A stretch of DNA of 64,000 nt from Dugong dugon (GCA_030035585.1 CM057481.1:58413128-58477127); one strand, 5' to 3'. Counted from the first letter of the stretch, positions 1 through 12,180 are shown. Numbers and translations: made by a program. The notes: generated by a model from the sequence alone, not told the origin.

Positions 1-240
1 TAGAGTGGCAGCATCAACATTGTTGCCCACATGTTTTATTGACCCATGCAGGTATAAGAGGAAAAGATATTTTTCTGTCTCTCTTTTTCTGAATTAGCTG
101 TCATGATATAAACAAATAAAATGCAGCATGTATTAGATTTCTCAGAGATTTGGACATGGTAATTAAATTAGACTGAGTTAATTTTCTAAGGGAATGGAGA
201 TCGAGCTCTACTAATCATAAGCACAGACAAGATTTTTAAT
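1..240. other. no recognised feature
   Basis: AT-rich sequence without a credible open frame, tandem repeat or transposon that I recognise. Confidence 0.5.
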
Positions 241-372
241 TCTCATCTGCAAAATTGGGATAATTATAGGACTTTCCTAATAGGGCCAATCCAATGATAA
301 GATGAGAGGATACCTGCAAAGTACTGGACACTGCTGGCATGTAGTAGACACACAATGAGTATTAGTTATTGT
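241..372 (+). mobile_element. MIR SINE fragment (3' half)
   Basis: The stretch follows the MIR order: 'TCATCTGCAAAATTGGGATAATTATAGGAC', then a GATAAGATGAGAGGATAC block, then the '...AGTAGACACACAATGAGTATTAGTTATTG' end that corresponds to the family's 'tagtaggtgctcaataaatgttag'. MIR is an ancient tRNA-derived, mammal-wide SINE. This copy is a degenerate 3' portion. Confidence 0.7.
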
Positions 373-690
373 TCAGTCAGCAGTTAATAATCTACTCTGA
401 GCCATCAGACACTAAGCCAGACAATAGCATAAAATCATGATGAGAACAGATACCCTGCTCTTCTAGTCTCTTAGTCCTTAGGTAGAAAGTGATATGTAAT
501 AAAATGATCAAAGGAATAGAGTAAAAGCAGATAAGGGGGTATGAGCAAGGTGCTAGAGGTTATAGTAAAGGGTGTATTCACCTCTGGCTAGAGGGACAAG
601 GGACAGGAGATTTCTGGAAAAGGGCCATTTGAGCATAAACACAGAGAATAAATGAGAAGGGCATTCCAAACAGATGCACAGAGCCATCCT
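373..690. repeat. possible ancient interspersed repeat
   Basis: The phrases 'ggacaggagatttctgg', 'ccatttgagcataaacac' and 'aagggcattccaaacagatgc' resemble an old mammalian repeat also seen at 48.6-49.1 kb. The class is uncertain (L2/CR1-like at best). No coding potential is evident. Confidence 0.4.
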
Positions 691-832
691 ATTCAAAATG
701 TGTTCTGTGGTCTATTGGCATCAGCATCACTTGGGAACTTGTCAGAAATGCAGAAGCTCAGAGCTCACACCAGACTTACAGAATCTACATTTTAGCAACA
801 AGATTCCCAGGTAACTTATATTCATATTAAAG
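691..832 (+). mobile_element. MER5A-like hAT-Charlie element
   Basis: Contains 'GCATCAGCATCACTTGGGAACTTG', 'AGAAATGCAGAAGCTCAGA', 'CAGACTTACAGAATCTACATTTT' and '...AAGATTCCCAGGTAA' in the order of MER5A, a non-autonomous hAT element of about 190 bp. Terminal repeats are too decayed to define. Confidence 0.8.
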
Positions 833-1795
833 CTGGAAGGTTATGTACAAAGATGTAGAAGTAAAAGTTAGCATGATAAGTGCAGAGAGTATGTTTATTT
901 GCTGAATGCAAAACTCATTTTATAAAATCTTGAGAAATTGTTATGTTTCCCTTCCATAATTAACTTATTGAATCAAACTAAACTTTAAAATGAACCTATA
1001 TGCCTAAATAAGAAATGGGTCAAAGAAGAAATCACAAAGAAAATTAGAAAATACTTTGAGATGAATGAAAATGAAAACACAACATACTAAACTTATGGGA
1101 TGCCGTAAAGCAGTGCTTAGAAGGAAATTTATAGCTTTACATGCCTATATTAAAAGAGAAGAAAGATCTCAAGTCAATAACCTAACCTCCCACGTTAAGA
1201 CATTGGGGGCAGAGGAGAGCAAACTAAACCTATACCAAGTAGAATGAAGGAAATAAAGATTAAAACAGAAATTAATGAAAAAGGGAATCTAAAAACAATA
1301 GAGAAAATCAACAAAACCAAAAGTTGGTTGTTTGAAAAGTTTAACAAAATTGACAAACCTTTAGCTAGACTGACCAAGATAAAACAGAGATGACTCAAAT
1401 TACTAAAAGCAGGAATGGAAAAGGGGACATCACTACCAATCTTACAGAAATAAAATGAATTATAAGGGAATATTATGAACAATTGTATGTCAACAAATTA
1501 GATAACTTAAATGAAAAAGACAAATTCTTAGAAAGAAGCAAATTACTGAAACTGACTCAAGAAGAAAGAGAAAATCTGATTACACCTATAACAAATAAAG
1601 AGATTGAATTAGTAATTTCAAAACTTCCTACAAAGAAAAGCCCAAGCCCAGATGGCGAATTTTACCAAACATTGAAATAAAAACTAATGCCAGTCCTTCA
1701 TGAACTCTTCCAAAAAAATAGAAAAGGTAAGACTACTTCCCAGCTCATTCTGTGTGGCCAGTATTACCTTGATACCAAAACTAGACAAAAGCAAT

Positions 1796-1810
1796 AAAAG
1801 AAAAGAAAGC
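1796..1810. repeat. target-site duplication, left copy (L1 1811-2593)
   Basis: AAAAGAAAAGAAAGC here is repeated exactly at 2594-2608 on the other side of the inserted L1 tail. A 15-bp duplication is the normal size for L1 target-primed reverse transcription, although the A/G-rich composition weakens it slightly. Confidence 0.8.
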
Positions 1811-2593
1811 ACTTGTACAAGGCAAGGTCATAGAAGCTCCATAGACACATCCAAACTCCCTGAGGGACTGAATTGCTGGGCGGAGGGCTGTGGGGACCAT
1901 GGTCTCAGGGAACATCTAGCTCAATTGGCATAGCATAGTTTATAAAGACAATGTTGTACATTCTACTTGGTGAGTAGCGTCTGGGGTCTTAAAAGCCTGT
2001 GAGCAGCCATCTAAGATACTCCACTGGTCTCACCCCTTCGGGAGCAAGGGAGAATGAAGAAAACAAGATACAAGGGAAAGATTAGTCCAAAGGACTAATG
2101 GACCACAACTACCACAGCCTCCACCAGACTGAGTCGAGTACAACTAGATGGTGCATGACTACCACCACTGACTGCTCTGACCAGGATCACAACAGAGGGT
2201 CCCGGACAGAACTGGAGAAAAATGTAGAACCAAATTCTAACTCACAAAAAAGACCAGACTTTCTGGCCTGACAGAGACTGGAGAGACCCTGAGAATATGG
2301 CCCCCAGACACTCTTTTAGCTTGGTAATGAAGTCACTCCCAAGGTTTACCCTTCAGCCAAAGATTAGACAGCCCCATAAAACAAAATGAGACTAATAGGG
2401 CACAACAGCCCAGGGGCAAGAACTAGAAGGCAGGAGGGGCCAGGAAAGCTGGTAATAGGGAACCGAGGGTCGAGAAGGGAGAGTGTTGACATGTCATGGG
2501 ATTGTTAACCACTGTCATAAAACAATATGTGTACTGTTTAATGAGAAACTATTTGTAAAACTTCATCTAAAGTACAAAAAAAAAATTTACAAA
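1811..2593 (+). mobile_element. younger L1 3' UTR insertion inside the older L1
   Basis: Starts at 'acttgtacaaggcaaggtcat', the same point in the 3' UTR as about 49870. It contains the lineage-typical 3' UTR blocks ('ggaccatggtctcagggaac', 'gtctggggtcttaaaagcctg', 'gagcaagggagaatgaag') and ends in an A-rich tail. It is flanked by 15-bp direct repeats, and the host L1 resumes at once on the far side. The copy is heavily 5'-truncated and holds no ORF2 domain. Confidence 0.9.
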
Positions 2594-3717
2594 AAAAGAA
2601 AAGAAAGCTTCAGATTAATATATCTTATGAATATAGAACCAGAAATACTTAACCAAATACTAGCAAACCGAATCCAACATCATATAAAAAAGAATTACCC
2701 ATCATGACCAAGTGAGAATTATTCCAGGAATGTAAGGATGGCTTAACATCCAAAATGAAATAATCTGACACACCATGCCAATTAAATAAAGGAAAGGAAA
2801 AAAAAACCCACAATCATCTCAACAGATGGAGAAAAAGCACTTGACAAAATCCAGTGCCCTTTCATGATAACACACAGACACACACACATACACACTGAAC
2901 AAACTAGGAAAAAGACTAAATGCTTTGCTCCTGAGTTCAGGAATAAGATAAGGATATCCATTCTCCCCACTTCTACTCAACATTTGATGGAGTTTCCAGT
3001 CAGTCCAATTAAGCAAGAAAAAGACATAAAAAGCATCCAGATTAGAAAGGAAGAAGTAAAACTCTCTGTTTGCAGATGTCCTGATTTTGTATATAGAAAA
3101 TCCTAAGAAATCCACTAAAAAACTATTAGAACTATTAAATGAGTCCAGCAAAGCTTCAAAATACAAGATTAATATACAGAAATCAATTGTATTTCTATAC
3201 ACGAGCAATGAAAAATCCAAAAATGAAATTAAGAAAGCAATTCCTTGTGCATAGCATAAAAAAAAAAAAAATTTAGGAATAAATATAACAAAAGCGTAAG
3301 ACTTGTACTCTGAAAACTATAAAACATAGTTGAAAGAAATTAAAGAACCTTAATAAATAGAAAGACATCCCATATTCATATATCGGAAGACTTAATATCG
3401 TTAAGATGGCAATACTCCCCAAATGGATCTTCAGATTCAATGGAATCTCTATTAAAATCTCAGCTATGTTTTTTTATAGAAATCAAAAAACTAATCCTAA
3501 AATTCATATGGAAATGAAAGGCACCAAGAATAGCCAAACCAGTCTTGACAAAGAGGAACAAAGTTAGTAAACTCAAACTTCTAGATTTTCAAACTTACTA
3601 CGAAGCTACAGCATCAGGACAGTGTATTACCGACATGCAGATAGACATAGCGATCATTGAAATAGAATTGAGTGCAGACATAAACCCTTACATTTATGAT
3701 CAGTTGCTTTTCTACAA

Positions 3718-3917
3718 AGGTCCCTAGGTAGTACAAATGATTTGAGCTCAACTACTAACCTTAAGGCTGGGAGTTGGAACCCACCAAGTGATACCACAGA
3801 AGGAAAGTCTTGGCAATCTACTTCTGTAAAGATTACAGCCAAGAAAACCCTATGGAGAAGTTCTGCACTGGAGTACATGGGGTCACCATGAGTCAGAATC
3901 CACCTGATGGCAGTAGG
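3718..3917 (+). mobile_element. tRNA-derived AfroSINE-type element with TSD
   Basis: Diverged SINE ('ggtccctaggtagtacaaatg ... tactaaccttaaggctgg ... attacagccaagaaaaccctatgg ... gtcaccatgagtcagaatcc'). It is flanked by GCTTTTCTACAA at 3706-3717 and 3918-3929, a perfect 12-bp duplication in the surrounding L1. The element has the tRNA-like head and the RTE-like tail of the family. Confidence 0.9.
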
Positions 3918-4442
3918 GCTTTTCTACAAGGGTGTCAAGAGAATTCACTGGCGAGAGAATTGTTTTTTCAACAAATAATGCTGCCAAGTGGATAGCTACA
4001 TTGAAAAGAATGAATTTGGACCCCTTCCTCATACCATACCCAAAAATTAACTCAAAATAGATAATAGGTCTAAATGTAAGAGCTAAAACTATAAACTCTT
4101 GGAAGAAATCATAGGAGTAAATCTTCATGATCTTGGATCAGGCAAGCACAAGTGATTAAAAAGAAGATAAATTGGACCTCATCAAAATTAAATGTTCATG
4201 CTTCAAAGGACACCATAAAGAAAGTAAAAAGACAACCCCTGTAGTATTGCAAATCATGTATCTGATAAGAGACTTATAGCCAGAATATATAGAGAACTCT
4301 TAAAACTCAGCAATAAAAAGAACCCAATTTTAAAAATGGGCAAAGGAAAAAGGATTTGAACATTTTTTTCAAAGAAGATGTAAAAATGGCCACTAAGCAC
4401 ATGAAAAGAGGCTCAACATCATTAGTCGTTAAAAGAGTAGAA

Positions 4443-4540
4443 CTGCACCGTGGGGTTTCCAAGGAGCAGCTAGTGGATTCGAACTGCCAACTTTTGGTGA
4501 GCAGCTGTAGTTCTTAACTACTACACCACCAGGGCTCGTT
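4443..4540 (-). mobile_element. truncated AfroSINE-type element
   Basis: Reverse complement of the SINE head and middle: 'gtggggtttccaaggagcagc', 'ggattcgaactgccaacttttgg', 'ccaccagggctc'. It lacks the 3' RTE-like tail. The L1 reads 'agtcgttaa' before it and 'ctcgttaggg' after it, consistent with a short target duplication. Confidence 0.8.
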
Positions 4541-5334
4541 AGGGAAATGAAAATCTAAATCAGAATGAGATAGCACTTCACACCCACTATGATGACTATA
4601 ATCCAAACGGCGAATGTTGGTGAGGAGGTAGAGAAATTGAAATCCTCATACATTGCTGGTGGATGTGTAAAATGGTACAGCTGCTTAGGAAAAGTTTAGC
4701 GGTTCCTCAAAAAGCTGTACATTAAATAACCATATGAATGACTTAGAAATTTCACTCCTAGATATCTACGCAAGAGAAAAGAAAACATATATCCACACAA
4801 AAACGTATATGTGAATGTTCATTGCAGCATTATTCTTAAGAGACAAAAAGTAGAAACAACTCAAATGTCTATGGACTAATGAATGAAGAAAATGTAGTCT
4901 ATCCATACAATGGAATATTACTCAGTAATACAAAAGAATGAAGGATTGATAACATGCTCCATCATGAATGAAACTCAAAAACATCATAAAGAAGATTTTA
5001 AAGAAGATAGACACAAATCACAAAAAAGACCAAATATTATATGATTTTATTTATATAGAATGTCCAGAATAAGCAAATATATGGAGGCAAAAGTGTTAGT
5101 GAGGCCAGGGATGTGGGTTTGGGGAGAATGGGCGTGACTGCTAACGAGTATGAGGTTTTGGAGGGGTGATGAAATTTTTCTAAGATTTTGGTTTTGTTTG
5201 CCTAACTGAATACACTGAAAACTACTGAGTTGTACAATTTAAATGGGTAAATTATATCTCAATGAAACTGTTTAAAAAATCAATCTTATATAAAATACGT
5301 TCTTAATTTGATGTTTATGAACCTCTAGTCTATA

Positions 5335-5560
5335 GCTCACTGCCCAGTACAGTAGCCAGTAGCCACATGTGGCTCTTTAAATTTAATTGAAACTAAATAA
5401 AATTAAACATTCAGTACCTCAGTTACACTAGCCACATTTCAAGTGCTTCATTGCCACAGCAGCTAATGGCTACAGTATTGGACAGTACAGGTATAGAACA
5501 TTTTCATCGTCACAGAAAGTTCTCTAGGATGTGCTGGTCTAGAGCATATGTGGTAAAGCT
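5335..5560. mobile_element. hAT-Charlie-type DNA transposon relic (MER58/MER63-like)
   Basis: Contains 'agtagccagtagccacatgtggc', 'actagccacatttcaagtgctt' and 'ggctacagtattggacagtacag', then 'tcgtcacagaaagttctct'. This is the inverse arrangement of the copy at 45555-45765. The 'GTAGCCACATGTGG' core is typical of short non-autonomous mammalian hAT elements. I cannot fix the subfamily. Confidence 0.65.
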
Positions 5561-5704
5561 TTCGATGGATCCATGAAAACCTGAAATTGTCTACAAAACT
5601 TTGAGCATGTTTACACTTTTTTCTTAACAGCTTTCATAAGATATTAAAATATCAAAGTAATGTCCCGCTGAACCTGTAATGTCCTGAAACATTTTATTTG
5701 ATGG

Positions 5705-5900
5705 CCTTACTTATGGCTACTAACCAAAAGGTTGGTGATTCAAATTCATCCAGAGGCACCTCTGAAGAAAGGCCTGGTGAGCTGCTTCTGAAAGATCACA
5801 GCTATTGAAAACCCTACAGAGTACCGTTCTACTCTGACACATATGGAGTCGCCATGAGTTGGAATCAACTCAACGGCAACTGTTTTGTTTTGTTTTTGGT
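5705..5900 (+). mobile_element. AfroSINE-type element (RTE-tailed variant)
   Basis: Reads 'ggctactaaccaaaaggttgg', 'tccagaggcacctctgaagaaaggcctgg', 'attgaaaaccctacagag', 'ggagtcgccatgagttggaatcaactcaacggcaactg', then T/G-rich sequence. The extreme 5' end is degraded. The 'gaggcacctc...aaaggcctgg' middle marks one of two SINE subtypes in this window. Confidence 0.85.
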
Positions 5901-7035
5901 TAAGAATCTAAAGGACTCATTTTCATTAGTTCTGCACTGCTTTTACCTGAGAAACAAAAGAACCCATAAAAATCTCATTAAATTATTATTTCTCCTGTAA
6001 TTAAATCAGAATAAATGATTATTACCTGAAGCAGTAATAATTATGCCACAGCCAGCCCTTGTGAGTGGCAGAGGGACGCTGACCCACAAAGGAAGGTGAA
6101 AGCAAATGTCACATTGAATTTGAGTTGACATGAAAATGGGCGTGTTGGATGAAAGGTAATGATGAGAACAGGACACAATGGTGGAGCGACTCTAATGGTA
6201 TGGAGAGCACAGGAAAATCTGAACCATCTCCCAGACAGCATTCACAAGATATAACTGCCTCAGCACAGTCAGTCTTTGAAGCTCTCTGCCTGGAAATGAA
6301 CATAAATTCCCGGAGGAGTCCCTCAGAGAAAGGTCATCACAAATCATACATTATCATAGAGATGCAAAGGCTTATTATCTGAAAGTCTTTAATTTCATCT
6401 GGCATAGTATGCTATCACCGGCTTGGCAGAAAAATACAAATCTGTCACCACAGCTGTCCCCTCTGCTGTTTGTTTCTAAAATATCAACACCTGTCACCCC
6501 ACAGTTACATTCTCAAAATGAGGAATTATCGCTTTGACTAAAAGGATACAGCGTGGTAACAGCAGGCACGTGTGACTGTGGCTGACAAATGGCTTGTGTC
6601 AAATTCTCTGAAGATAGATAAATATGTGACCGCTCCTGAGGAAACTGTACAGATGGGTCCTCTTATGGATGTGATCTGTATTCAGAACCAGTGGTGGTCA
6701 CTGTCCAAGAGGGTCCTTGCTTAGGTCACAATACCTCTGACTTTTAGCTCTCTATGACAAGAAGCCAACATTAGGGATGGCAATTCCCTCTCGCTTCTAA
6801 ACCATGGAGCCCCCAGACCATCAGGTCAACCGCGAAATTATGAGGTGTGCCGGCAGCTCATGGACAAGACATCAGATGGCATATGTACCTTCAGTAAATC
6901 CTAACAATGCCATTTAAAAGAGGAAATGTGCTTTTTCCCCTTCACATAATACTCAGTCAATATTTCAAAGTTTTCGAAAAACCACCATCTGCCTTCTTAC
7001 TTCATATTCGCCTTATATTTATTAATATCGCATAG
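5901..7035. other. repeat-poor stretch, no gene recognised
   Basis: About 1.1 kb without a transposon I recognise. Short open frames occur on both strands at 6041-6382, but they overlap each other and resemble no protein I know. Non-coding function cannot be judged without alignment to other mammals. Confidence 0.45.
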
Positions 7036-7258
7036 TAGTTAAAAGCATGAACCTTAAGTAAGAGCTCTAGATGTTAACCCTAGATCAGTCACTCACTAGC
7101 TGTGTGACCTTGGGCAGTTACTCTTCCACTCTGAGCCTCAGTTTCCTTATCAGGAATGGAATAATAATAGCATCTGTTTTAAAAGACAGTAAGAATTAAA
7201 TGGTGTGATTTATGTGCAGTTCGTAACAGTGCCTGGTTCAATGTCAGAGCTCAAGATT
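7036..7258 (+). mobile_element. MIR SINE
   Basis: Near full-length MIR: 'catagtagttaaaagcatgaacc', 'actagctgtgtgaccttgggcag', 'ctctgagcctcagtttccttatc', 'ggaataataatagcatc', 'taacagtgcctggttc'. The conserved core 'GTGTGACCTTGGGCA' is intact. Confidence 0.9.
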
Positions 7259-8265
7259 TGGCAACGTTACATAATTTGTAAAGCACCAAAGTTGTGCTAA
7301 TGGCTTTCCGTATATTATCTCATTTAATGTTGATCTTAATGCCAACTGATGAAATCAGAAAAATTAACAATTGGAGAATGAATGTGTTTTGAAAGTATTT
7401 TTAAAAGAAAAACAACATTGATATAGGAATAAATGTCTTTGTATTTCTTATGTTTGTGTTTGTTTCTTTTACAAGTTTGTGTGTCTAAGTTTTCGTGGTA
7501 CTTAGAAGAAGTAAACTTTTCCCGTTGATTATGTTCTCCCATCATGACTGGTGAATTTAGCGCTAGATAGAATTGGCCTGAGTGCTTTGATATTTAGCTT
7601 TTCACCATATGAATTGACCACTTTGCTAAGCTCATGGCCACTGACCACAGTGTTGAGAGATAATATTATTAAGTTGCAAAAGGGGTGAACTTAAGAGCAA
7701 GCAGAAATAGGTCAGGAGTAGCGTTAGAAAACTTGTGGTTTGGGTGGCTTCTGGAGGTCAGAGGAATATAAGATGAGAAAATAAGATGAAAAGATAAATA
7801 CATTTCAAGACACAAACTGTTTATTCCAGATGACAGATGTATTTTTTCTTTGTTCCCCTTTAGTGACATATCTGAATCTTGAAACGGTAAAATCTGAATG
7901 GTTGCCAACAAAATAATCCAATAAACTTTATGATGAATTTTGCTTCAACACAAAGTTACTTTGAAGATCTAAAACTCATTTATTAATAACTAATAATTAA
8001 ATTACATTTGTTGCTGACCTCCATAGGGTTAGCCTATAACTAGATTTCATTTAAAAGACAGGAGAGTTATTTAATAATCATGACCTTCGGGGTTCTCCTT
8101 CTGAATGGTAAGATCATTATAGGCACAAGAAAGATATTGTATCCTCCATAACATGTACACCATAAGTTGTCTGCTTCAAGGAGTCAAGTTGGTCAACTCC
8201 ATCTTAGCAATTCATATGAGAAAAGTATCTCTGTTTTCAGAAAAAATTGGTCTCAAGATTTGTTT
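7259..8265. other. no recognised feature
   Basis: Mostly unique-looking AT-rich DNA. 'attatctcatttaatgttgatcttaatgcc' at about 7313-7342 may be a MIR/L2 scrap. Open frames of 69 and 80 codons on the minus strand (7336-7545, 7669-7911) have no recognisable product. Confidence 0.4.
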
Positions 8266-8445
8266 ATGTTGTTTGTTAGGAGCTGTCAAGTGAGTTCCAA
8301 CTCATAGCGACCCTATGTACAACAGAATGGAACACGACCTGGTCCTGTGCCATCCTCACAGTCTTTACTATGTTTGAGCCCATTGTTGCAGCCACTGTCA
8401 GTCCATCTCATCAAGGGTCTTCCTCTTTATCACCTCCCTTCTACA
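8266..8445 (-). mobile_element. RTE (BovB-type) LINE 3' end fragment
   Basis: Antisense copy of the RTE 3' end: 'gttaggagctgtcaagtgag', 'aactcatagcgaccctatg', 'aacagaatggaacacgacctgg', 'gttgcagccactgtcagtcc', 'aagggtcttcctcttt'. The same series appears at 53212-53700. Only the terminal ORF and tail remain. Confidence 0.85.
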
Positions 8446-8509
8446 GTAATTTCTAAAGAATATCTTTTACATTTAGAATCTTAGAAACTCTGATTTAGGT
8501 ATAGAATAT

Positions 8510-8640
8510 TCAGAGCCCTCCCCCTCCCCCCCTTTATTTAATAGATATGAAACAAGCTCAGAGAGAAGTAACTTGCCCAAGGTCATGCAGCATTTTAGTG
8601 GCTGAGCTGGGATGAGCAATCAGGTCTTCTCAGTTAATGA
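8510..8640 (-). mobile_element. MIR SINE fragment
   Basis: Antisense MIR core: 'atgaaacaagctcagagagaagtaacttgcccaaggtcatgcagc', then 'tggctgagctggga'. A C-run and T-run (about 8520-8538) sit at its left edge. Confidence 0.85.
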
Positions 8641-9989
8641 AGTGAACACATAGAGAGTTTTGGTGACAATACTAATATGTTGTCTTTCTTGAGAAATATG
8701 ACCACATTGACTTTCATCAGCAGGTTTATTTGAATGTGGTTAATCACTCCTACCTAATCACTCCCTTTTGGGACCAACAGACTGCTTCTGCAAAGTGATT
8801 TGAGATGTATATAGTGCAATATTAACTGGTCTGTAGAATAACTGAATATGTAACTTTGGTGTTATCAGTTAGGGTTCTCTGGTTACACGCAGCAGAAGCT
8901 GGGCGACTTAAGCCCAGAGTGAATTTGTTGAATGATACAGGAGACTGCACGAAATCAAAACAACATCTGAAGAAATAAGACTCAGAAGGGCACAAACCAA
9001 GATCTGGAGATTCAGATAGAAGAATCAAATCAACAGCTTCTCCAACCAAGTAAGTTTTTTTGTTAAGGGTTATTTTTATGTTTTTTTGGTCCTCGCACTA
9101 CTCTGTTCAGGGTGTAAACTCCCAAGAGGATGACTTTGTGTGGTATAACTCAGGCCACTGGCCTACCTCTTGACATAAAAACAAGACTGTGCATCTTGAG
9201 GGGAGAGGAAAGTACATGATTCAAAAAATATGAGAATACTGTTATCAGTGGTAGGGCAAAATGATGCTGGGCAGCAAAAATAACACACCGCCATACTTGG
9301 CTTCCCTTTACGATGGTAATAGAGTCCTCTTTGGTGATGCCTCCCAAGGTTCAAGCGTCTTTAACCAAAGAAGATATAACAAAGAAGGGACCACATTCTG
9401 TGTCTTTTATGTCCTTTTCCACCACTCTCTCTCCTGTCCTTTGCCACAGTGAATACTTGCTTAGTAGATATTTACTGTGTGGTTGACTTAGACTGAACCA
9501 TTTCAACTAAACTCATCTTCCTGTTGAAGCAATGGTTGGCTCATAGTCTCAAGGAATATTGGACAGGGAAGAGCTACGTAATGGATAGTCGAAGTAAATA
9601 TTGTGAAATCTGCAATGCATGTAATCACAGCATTTAGTATAGAAGCATCATCAATATCAATGCTAGAATTACAGAGGAGGAATGAAAAATACAAATGCTA
9701 GAGCCAGAATTTGAGTAAGTTCCGCCACTTACCAGCTGTATAAATTTAGACAAGTTATTTAAACTCTATATGCCTCAAATTGCTAGTCTTTAAAATGGGG
9801 TTAATAATCGTCTATTTTATATACCTACTGCTCACTTGTCAACTATGTGATTATCCAACATTTCGCATTTACAACAATAATAAAAAATCTACTATTAGAC
9901 TATTTTGCACATTAATGATGTACATCTGTGCTAACCAACGCTGAGGAGAAAGGTGAGAATAACACTGGCTGTAATGGTTAAGGTTATGT
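8641..9989. other. mostly unassigned; includes an unclassified old repeat and one MIR
   Basis: 8862-9290 opens with 'tcagttagggttctctgg', which resembles the start of an old interspersed repeat (similar wording at 23885), but the class is unclear. A MIR lies at 9700-9835. No open frame here has a recognisable product. Confidence 0.4.
9700..9835 (+). mobile_element. MIR SINE
   Basis: 'gccagaatttgagtaagttccgccacttaccagctgtataaatttagacaagttatttaaactctatatgcctcaa' then 'taaaatggggttaataatcgtc' follows the MIR core and 3' half. Confidence 0.85.
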
Positions 9990-10150
9990 GTCAACTTGGC
10001 TGGGCCATGATTCTCAGTGGTTTGACAGTTATACAATGATGTATTCATCCTTCATTTTGTGATCTGATGTGACCATCCTCCACTTTCACATAATACTGGT
10101 TTTCACATAATGACTTGGTATTCGGAACATAACTGTGTTGATAAGTGAGA
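9990..10150 (+). mobile_element. ERVL/MLT2-like LTR, 5' fragment
   Basis: 'ctgtaatggttaaggttatgtgtcaacttggctgggccatgattctcagtgg' matches the first 50 bp of the ERVL-type LTR whose antisense copies end at 22733 and 37038 ('aagttgacacacaa...ccatcaca'). Only the start of U3 is recognisable. Confidence 0.7.
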
Positions 10151-10269
10151 AGTGGTTGTATTGTTCTGAGGAGTAAATTATTTGATGTATGAAGAATGGT
10201 TAGAGCACTCAGTTGATGACAACTTAGTTGTCATTATCACAATTATCATCATCCACCATCATCAAAAAA

Positions 10270-10955
10270 TCTTCCACAAGTGGCCATCTATGATACAACT
10301 ATTGGTCTCTTCCTGTCTGGAGCAAAGAAGAGTGAAGAAAACCAAAGACTCAAGGAAGCCATTAGTCCGAAGGACTAATGGTCCACATGAACCACAACCT
10401 TTTCTAGCCTGAGACCAGAAGAACCAGATGGTGACCGGCTACCACTACCAACAACTCTGACCAGGAACACAATAGAAGGTCCCTGTTAGAATGGGTGAAA
10501 AATGTAGAACAAAATTCAAATTCATAAAAAAGACCAGACTTACTGGTCTAATAGAGACTGGAGGAATCCCCGCCCAGAGACTGTTGTCCTAACGCACCCT
10601 TCAAACTTGGAACTGAAGCCACTCCTGGAGGCTGTCTTTCAGCCAAATAATAGACTGGACTATAAAATAAACAATAACCCCCATGAAGAATGTGCTCCAT
10701 AGAACAATTTTGGTATGAGACCAAAAGAGCAACATTGGCCCAAAAGGAAAGATGAGAAGGCAGGGAGGGGCAGGGAAACAGGACAAATGGGAACAGAACC
10801 CGGGGTGGAAATGAGGAGAGTGCAGACAGCAGACATATTGTGGAGATTGCAACCTATGTTACAGAACAATTTGTGTATGAATTATTGAATGGAAAACTAA
10901 TTTTCTGTGTAAACTTTCACCTAAAGCACAATAAAATGTTTAAAAAAAAAGAGAG
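10270..10955 (+). mobile_element. L1 3' UTR, 5'-truncated
   Basis: Contains the lineage-specific 3' UTR series: 'gtggccatctatgatacaac', 'aagccattagtccgaaggactaatggtccacatgaacc', 'aagaccagacttactgg', 'tgaagccactcctggagg', 'aacaatttgtgtatgaatt', 'actttcacctaaagcacaataaaatg', then oligo-A and (GA)n. A decayed target duplication around CTTCCA (about 10270 and 10966) is possible. An 83-codon minus-strand frame at 10601-10852 is a shadow of this element. Confidence 0.88.
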
Positions 10956-12180
10956 AGAGAGAAAACTTCCATACAGTGTTGATAAGGACGGGTTGCTTTT
11001 TCCAGCTTTTGTGGCCCCTTTTGGGATGGTGGCATAAGATGGGTTGTAGCATCAAGATAATGTTTAATCAGCTAACTGCATTCAGAACTTGTGTTAAATG
11101 TTTGCTTTTTCCCGTGTGTCTCATAAATTCTTCCTCAAAAATTGTCTTTGCACCTTCTACTTTCCTTGTAAATTTTAAACTTACTAGCAAACCCAGCTGA
11201 ACTCAACAAGGGCCTGCACTTTGCACGTACAATGGGTTACACATTTTATCAGTGAATTGTCTTGTGATTATTCACTGCCCATTAATCAGTTTGCCCCCTT
11301 AAAAGGTGACCAATGGTGGTTCTTTTTAAGTTTCAAAGAGGCCAGTTTAATCTGGGCCTTCTGATTGCTTTGTTAGGGAAACTGAACGCCCAGAATTGTT
11401 CTTCAGCTCTCCCCGTCTGCTCAGAGGTCATGGGAAAGTAGATGTCAGAACCCCAGCGTGATTCATCATTGCCTGACAAAACAGTGTGTCACCTAGACAC
11501 ATCCCTCTGACTGATGCACTTAGATTCTCCGTCTCTCTGTGAAACCATCCACTCCCAAATAAATGCAGCAGTGACTCTGAGCAGGCCAGGCAGTACATGG
11601 TGCATGGTCACACCTGGGTTACAGCTGTTTCCAACTGGCATAATATAGCTGACTGAAGATGATTGGGCTTTTTAATTCCATTTTGAGTCTGCCTCTGTGA
11701 AGAACATTCCCAAGACCTTACTCCTTCTTTCCTTAAATCTTTACTTTTCATGCATTAGCAGTAAAGGCTAAAGTAACTGCATAAGCAAAACCTTGTAATC
11801 CATATCAAGGAACAGCCTACCCCAAAACAAGGTGTATAAAGTGGCCCTGTGAGTATCTGTCGATGTAGATTTTTATGCCCACTATAGGTTCTGCACAGTG
11901 AATTTTATTACACACTAAATGATTTCATTCTCCCAGAATCGGTGTCTGACAAACTTAAAGTCTCTTTATTAGTGGTCAGCTTGGTGAATTCTATTTCCTG
12001 CTCTTTGTCTGAATCAGGAGCTAGAGACTTTCTTCAGCTCAAGAGGAAGGAAGCTCTTCTCTGGGTTTTCTAGAGGCAGGAAGGAACCTGGCAAGTGAGG
12101 GAGTGTCCGGTTGTGACAACTGGAGACACACCTGCATGCCTCCAGAGAAAAACCCCTTCCTCCTCTAGTGTTGCAAGCAT
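10956..12180. other. long repeat-poor stretch
   Basis: About 1.2 kb where I see no transposon and no credible coding frame. The base composition is more balanced than in the flanking LINEs. It could be plain unique DNA or harbour conserved non-coding sequence. Confidence 0.4.

Larger units (their letters stand above)
1005..5283 (+). mobile_element. old L1 (LINE-1), 5'-truncated, carrying three later insertions
   Basis: From about 1005 the sequence reads as L1 ORF2, starting upstream of the reverse transcriptase ('atgggtcaaagaagaaatcac'). It continues past 'ccaagcccagatggcgaatttt', through the RT and C-terminal region, to an L1M-type 3' end near 5283 ('...TTGTACAATTTAAATGGGTAAATTATATCTCAATGAAACTG', then an A-rich tail). 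Frames are broken by many stops, so this is a dead copy. It is interrupted by a younger L1 tail (1811-2593), a plus-strand SINE (3718-3917) and a minus-strand SINE fragment (about 4443-4540), all of which must be younger. Confidence 0.88.

Noticed and set aside
6041..6382. An exon suggested by overlapping open frames
   Set aside because: Three short frames on both strands with no recognisable domain and no convincing splice signals.
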